DNA of 8,495 nt from contig CANDYN010000041.1 of assembly GCA_947424985.1 (NCBI GenBank), positions 1 through 8,495 on the forward strand, written 5' to 3'. The translations under genes were made by a program, and so were the position numbers. The notes under the pieces were generated by a model. That model was not told where the DNA came from. It searched no databases and saw only the letters and a program-made list of their open reading frames with translations. Positions within the stretch are counted from its first letter, which is position 1; every line of letters begins with the position of its first letter. Positions 5,940-8,495 of the stretch are shown piece by piece. This stretch comes from Rickettsiales bacterium. GTDB taxonomy: Bacteria > Pseudomonadota > Alphaproteobacteria > Rickettsiales > Deianiraeaceae.

Positions 5940-6389
5940 GTGGCACTTTTTTTATCGACATATAAAAATAAAGTAGATAAAAAGCTTAGGGTTTCCATTC
6001 CTTCTCAATTTCGCGCGACTTTAGCTCAAAGTGCATTTCAAGGGGTTATATTGCACAAGTCAATTGCAAATAATTGCATTGAGGGTATGAGCATGGAAAA
6101 ACTTGAAAAATTAACTGAAATGATTGATAATTTAGATCCGTTTTCACCGGAAAAAGACGCATTTGAAACTGTAATCCTCGGGGGAAGCGTTCAGCTTTCT
6201 TTTGATACAGAGGGTAGGGTTGTTATTCCATCTGACATTGCTGAGCAATACGACATAAAAGATACTGCGGTTTTCGTTGGTAAGGGAAGCAGCTTTCAGA
6301 TTTGGAGCGAGAAAGAATTTGAAAAACACGCGAGTGAAAGCAGGGAAATTGCACTTCAAAATAGGGATAAAATTAAGGTTATGAAATAA
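5940..6389 (+). CDS. mraZ: Transcriptional regulator MraZ
   Basis: MraZ is a DNA-binding protein with two SpoVT/AbrB-like (swapped-hairpin) halves; it forms rings and represses the division and cell-wall (dcw) cluster and itself. The 149 residues have the normal length. Both signature DxxxR motifs are present: DKKLR (13-17, followed by VSIP) and DTEGR (89-93, followed by VVIP). NNCIEG, LDPFSPEKDAFE and VGKGSSFQIW are typical of alphaproteobacterial MraZ. The start is GTG 5940, giving MALFLSTY, which matches the usual family N-terminus; a TGA at 5931 excludes any longer form. The nearest Shine-Dalgarno-like bases, GAAG and AAGG, are almost on top of the start. No rsmH, ftsL or ftsI follows: the next gene is on the other strand, so this mraZ is separated from the dcw cluster. 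Confidence 0.95.
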   Translation: MALFLSTYKNKVDKKLRVSIPSQFRATLAQSAFQGVILHKSIANNCIEGMSMEKLEKLTEMIDNLDPFSPEKDAFETVILGGSVQLSFDTEGRVVIPSDIAEQYDIKDTAVFVGKGSSFQIWSEKEFEKHASESREIALQNRDKIKVMK

Positions 6390-6460
6390 CTTGCTATTTT
6401 TTTATAAAATACCGCGATATATCAATTGTTTGAGATACCACTGATTAATATTTTAATTTA
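6390..6460. other. Convergent gap between mraZ and rpmE
   Basis: 71 AT-rich bases between the two stop codons. There is a weak TATTTT/AAAATA hairpin (about 6395-6411) and an 8-bp palindrome GATATATC (6416-6423), but no GC-rich stem with a T run, so no intrinsic terminator can be supported. Confidence 0.5.
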
Positions 6461-6745
6461 CTAAGCTGCCGCAGATTCCTCTTTCGGAGCTCCAAAGAAA
6501 TTATCAAGATGTCCAGCGAAGGCTTTGTTCCTTTCTTGGAATTTTACAACCTGATCAACTTTTGCATTTATATTTTTACCGCCGTCTCTTTTCCAAGCTG
6601 GGTGTGTAAAAGGATCAACTTCAAGCTTTATTTCCTGTCCAGGTTTTCCATACGTAGATTTTATCAATACTTTTCCTCCCTTCGTATCGATTAAGATTAG
6701 TTCGTGAGTAGCTGGTATTTTTAATTCTGACACTGGTTTTGCCAT
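6461..6745 (-). CDS. rpmE: 50S ribosomal protein bL31
   Basis: Large-subunit ribosomal protein of 94 residues with ATG 6745. It carries the family wording HELILIDTKGGK, IKSTYGKPGQEIKLEVDPFTHPAW split over residues ~28-52, and VVKFQERNKAF. It has no cysteine, so it is the zinc-free (C-minus) form common in Alphaproteobacteria. The C-terminal tail (DNFFGAPKEESAAA) is longer than in most bL31. Start choice: an open frame extends upstream to TTG 6796, but that TTG is the -35 box of the predicted promoter, and the ATG gives the normal family N-terminus. No strong Shine-Dalgarno is visible. The gene diverges from lon and converges on mraZ. Confidence 0.93.
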   Translation of the reverse strand: MAKPVSELKIPATHELILIDTKGGKVLIKSTYGKPGQEIKLEVDPFTHPAWKRDGGKNINAKVDQVVKFQERNKAFAGHLDNFFGAPKEESAAA

Positions 6746-6767
6746 TTTACAAGAATAATGCAAATTG

Positions 6768-6796
6768 AATATCGAGTCGAAAAAAATAAAAGTCAA
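6768..6796 (-). promoter_or_regulatory. Candidate promoter of rpmE
   Basis: On the minus strand TTGACT (6796-6791), a 17-base spacer and GATATT (6773-6768, 4 of 6). Transcription would start near 6761, 16 bases before ATG 6745. It supports the short rpmE start. Confidence 0.5.
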
Positions 6797-6807
6797 GCAA
6801 TTTTTAT

Positions 6808-6835
6808 TTGATTTTTAACTTTTACATCTTATATA
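6808..6835 (+). promoter_or_regulatory. Candidate promoter of lon
   Basis: TTGATT (6808-6813), a 16-base spacer and TATATA (6830-6835); TATAGT at 6834 or 6840 are alternative -10 boxes. No heat-shock (sigma32-type) promoter or CIRCE-like inverted repeat is seen. Low certainty because the region is almost all A and T. Confidence 0.3.
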
Positions 6836-6855
6836 TAGTTATAGTTTAGAAAAAT

Positions 6856-8495
6856 ATGAGTGAAATTGACGAAAAACCTAAGAAGATAACTGTTAGAAAG
6901 AGAAAAGTCGTTAAAAAACAAGACGACGTTGAGTTAAAAAAAGACAGGCTTGAGGTTATTGGAAGTCAAAAAATATATGGATGCCCCGTTGTTCCGGTTC
7001 GTGAAATTGTGATGTTTCCCGGGACAATAATTTCGCTTTTTATTGGTCGCGCAAAGTCGATAAATGCTGTAAATTTTGTTTTAAAGGGTGAGAGAAGGCT
7101 TATTTTTGCAACACAAAAAGACCACGCAAAAGAGGAGATTGAGGCCGGTGATTTACCGCAAATTGCTACGCTTGGAAATATTTTACAATGTATTTTACTA
7201 CCTGATGAAACAATAAAATTACTGGTTGATTGCACGAACCGCGTAAAAGTTAGCAACTATTACTTTGCGGAAATGATTACATCCGATGCTGATATTTTAC
7301 ATGAAGAAATTCTCGATAAAAATAAATCAGAGGCGTATATAAGATCATTAATTGCAACGTATGAAGTTTATCTTTCGCTTAACAAAAAAGTTTCACAGGA
7401 TGTTATAAAAAATGTTTCTGCAGCGAGCAATATATCGGTTGCAATTGATATTGCTGCGTCGAATTTAACGATTTCAGATGAGAAAAAAACCGCGATAATT
7501 AATGAAATCGATCTTGAAAAAAGAATTGACGAAGTTATGAGAATTTTAATAAATGAAATTGAGATTTTAAAAGAAGAGAAGGCTTTTCAGGATAGAGTGA
7601 GGTCTCAAATTGAGAAAAATCAAAAGGACTATTACTTGCATGAACAGATGAAGTTAATAAAAAAAGATTTGGGTGAGAGCGACGACGTTGGGGATGCAAT
7701 TGCGAAATACAAAGCAGCATTGAAAAAAAATCCACATCTTTCAAAAGAAGCGATTGAACGGATTGAGGATGAGCTTAAAAAACTGCGCAATACCTCAGCT
7801 TCTTCGTCTGAATTTGGGATTATCAAGTCATATCTTGATTTAATTTTTGATTTGCCGTGGAAAAAGTTTACACAAGATGAGACAGACCTAGAAAAAGCAG
7901 AAGAAAAGCTTGCGCAATCGCACTATGGAATGGAAAAGGTAAAAGAGCGGGTTCTTGAGCATATTGCTGTTCAGGCGAAGATTAAGCGTCCAACCGGAGT
8001 TGTTTTGTGTTTATATGGACCGCCAGGGGTTGGGAAGACGACCTTGGCGAGATCGATTGCAAAAGCTATGAACCGTGAGTATGTAAAAATTTCACTCGGT
8101 GGGATTCACGATCCTTCGGAGCTTTTTGGACATAGAAAAACATATATCGGGGCTATGCCTGGGAAGATTATTAACGCAATGAAGAAGGCGAAGACTTCAA
8201 ATCCTTTGATATTGCTTGATGAGATTGATAAAATGTCGTCTGATTATCGTGGAGATCCTGTTTCTGTTTTACTTGAGATTTTGGATCCCGAGCAAAATAA
8301 AGCTTTCCAGGATCACTATCTTGATATTGGATTTGATATTTCGAATGTTTTATTTATTGCAACTGCAAATAGTTTAAAAATTCCTGCACCACTAAGAGAC
8401 AGGATGGAGCTTATAAATATTCCGAGTTATTTAGAACAGGAAAAGCTTGAAATTGCGAAGAAATATTTAATTCCGACGAAATTTGGAGAGTGTGG
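6856..8495 (+). CDS. lon: ATP-dependent protease Lon (LonA), 3' truncated
   Basis: AAA+ serine protease that unfolds and degrades damaged and regulatory proteins in the cytosol. The window holds 546 codons and then ends, about two thirds of a usual Lon; the Ser-Lys protease domain is outside. Residues 1-~35 are a charged, strongly basic extension (KKITVRKRKVVKK) before the N-domain, which begins near YGCPVVPVREIVMFPG (41-56). SQIEKNQKDYYLHEQMK marks the coiled-coil linker. Walker A GPPGVGKT is at 388-395 and Walker B LLDEIDK ends near 458 (Asp455/Glu456); pore-loop TYIG is at 429-432. All these lie 32 positions later than in E. coli Lon, so the extension explains the whole offset. The segment before the pore loop (418-424) departs from the usual wording. 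ATG 6856 is the first start in a frame closed upstream by a TAG at 6847-6849; no strong Shine-Dalgarno is visible. No clpX/clpP neighbour lies upstream. Confidence 0.96.
   Translation, partial: MSEIDEKPKKITVRKRKVVKKQDDVELKKDRLEVIGSQKIYGCPVVPVREIVMFPGTIISLFIGRAKSINAVNFVLKGERRLIFATQKDHAKEEIEAGDLPQIATLGNILQCILLPDETIKLLVDCTNRVKVSNYYFAEMITSDADILHEEILDKNKSEAYIRSLIATYEVYLSLNKKVSQDVIKNVSAASNISVAIDIAASNLTISDEKKTAIINEIDLEKRIDEVMRILINEIEILKEEKAFQDRVRSQIEKNQKDYYLHEQMKLIKKDLGESDDVGDAIAKYKAALKKNPHLSKEAIERIEDELKKLRNTSASSSEFGIIKSYLDLIFDLPWKKFTQDETDLEKAEEKLAQSHYGMEKVKERVLEHIAVQAKIKRPTGVVLCLYGPPGVGKTTLARSIAKAMNREYVKISLGGIHDPSELFGHRKTYIGAMPGKIINAMKKAKTSNPLILLDEIDKMSSDYRGDPVSVLLEILDPEQNKAFQDHYLDIGFDISNVLFIATANSLKIPAPLRDRMELINIPSYLEQEKLEIAKKYLIPTKFGEC

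Noticed and set aside
6746..6796. Longer rpmE start at TTG 6796
   Set aside because: The TTG is part of a TTGACT -35 box and the extra 17 residues do not belong to bL31.
6966..7256. Minus-strand open frame of 96 codons inside lon
   Set aside because: It is antisense to the well-conserved Lon N-domain and encodes no recognisable family.
1..8495. Mobile element, phage, CRISPR array or defence system
   Set aside because: No transposase, integrase, terminal repeats, regular spacer-repeat units or defence domains were seen; base and codon use look even across the window.

Overview
The window is AT-rich double-stranded DNA with tightly packed, conventional bacterial housekeeping genes. It most likely comes from an alphaproteobacterium, probably an AT-rich, host-associated lineage of Rickettsiales or Holosporales type. 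The support is: an isocitrate dehydrogenase of the long Rickettsia/Thermus type with a C-terminal extension, a cysteine-free alphaproteobacterial-style bL31, a MraZ with rickettsia-like wording, a thioredoxin-reductase-like ferredoxin-NADP reductase, and a DUF6356-like membrane segment. The exact taxon cannot be fixed by eye. I see no tRNA, rRNA, insertion sequence, CRISPR array, phage gene or sign of recent transfer.

Layout. 1-1002 (+) is the 3' part of a ferredoxin--NADP reductase. It converges, with only 5 bases between stop codons, on a minus-strand pair: isocitrate dehydrogenase (3321-1816) followed after 1 base by a family 2 glycosyltransferase (1814-1008). The isocitrate dehydrogenase gene diverges from a D-Ala-D-Ala dipeptidase of VanX type (3435-4097, +). 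The space between them holds two overlapping, back-to-back promoters and a perfect 16-bp palindrome. Next (4161-5546, +) is a FAD/NAD(P)-binding protein whose first ~60 residues look like a complete DUF6356 membrane protein, an apparent gene fusion. A 393-base non-coding stretch follows, with two MraZ-box-like repeats, a promoter, two hairpins and a perfect Shine-Dalgarno sequence. It leads into mraZ (5940-6389, +), which here lacks its usual partners rsmH/ftsL. mraZ converges on rpmE (bL31, 6745-6461, -), which diverges from lon (6856 to the window end, +).

How the genes fit together. Most are unrelated core functions: redox (FNR), TCA cycle (IDH), surface glycan synthesis (GT2), peptidoglycan dipeptide turnover (VanX), cell-division regulation (MraZ), translation (bL31) and proteolysis (Lon). 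Only icd and the glycosyltransferase look like an operon. Several genes have their own promoter with a TTGAC(A/T) -35 box and a 17-bp spacer. GC-rich intrinsic terminators are not visible anywhere.

No clearly new multi-gene system is visible. The items most worth following are the DUF6356-oxidoreductase fusion, the long structured leader of an orphan mraZ, the palindrome over the vanX-type promoter, and the NAD-like cofactor residues in IDH.
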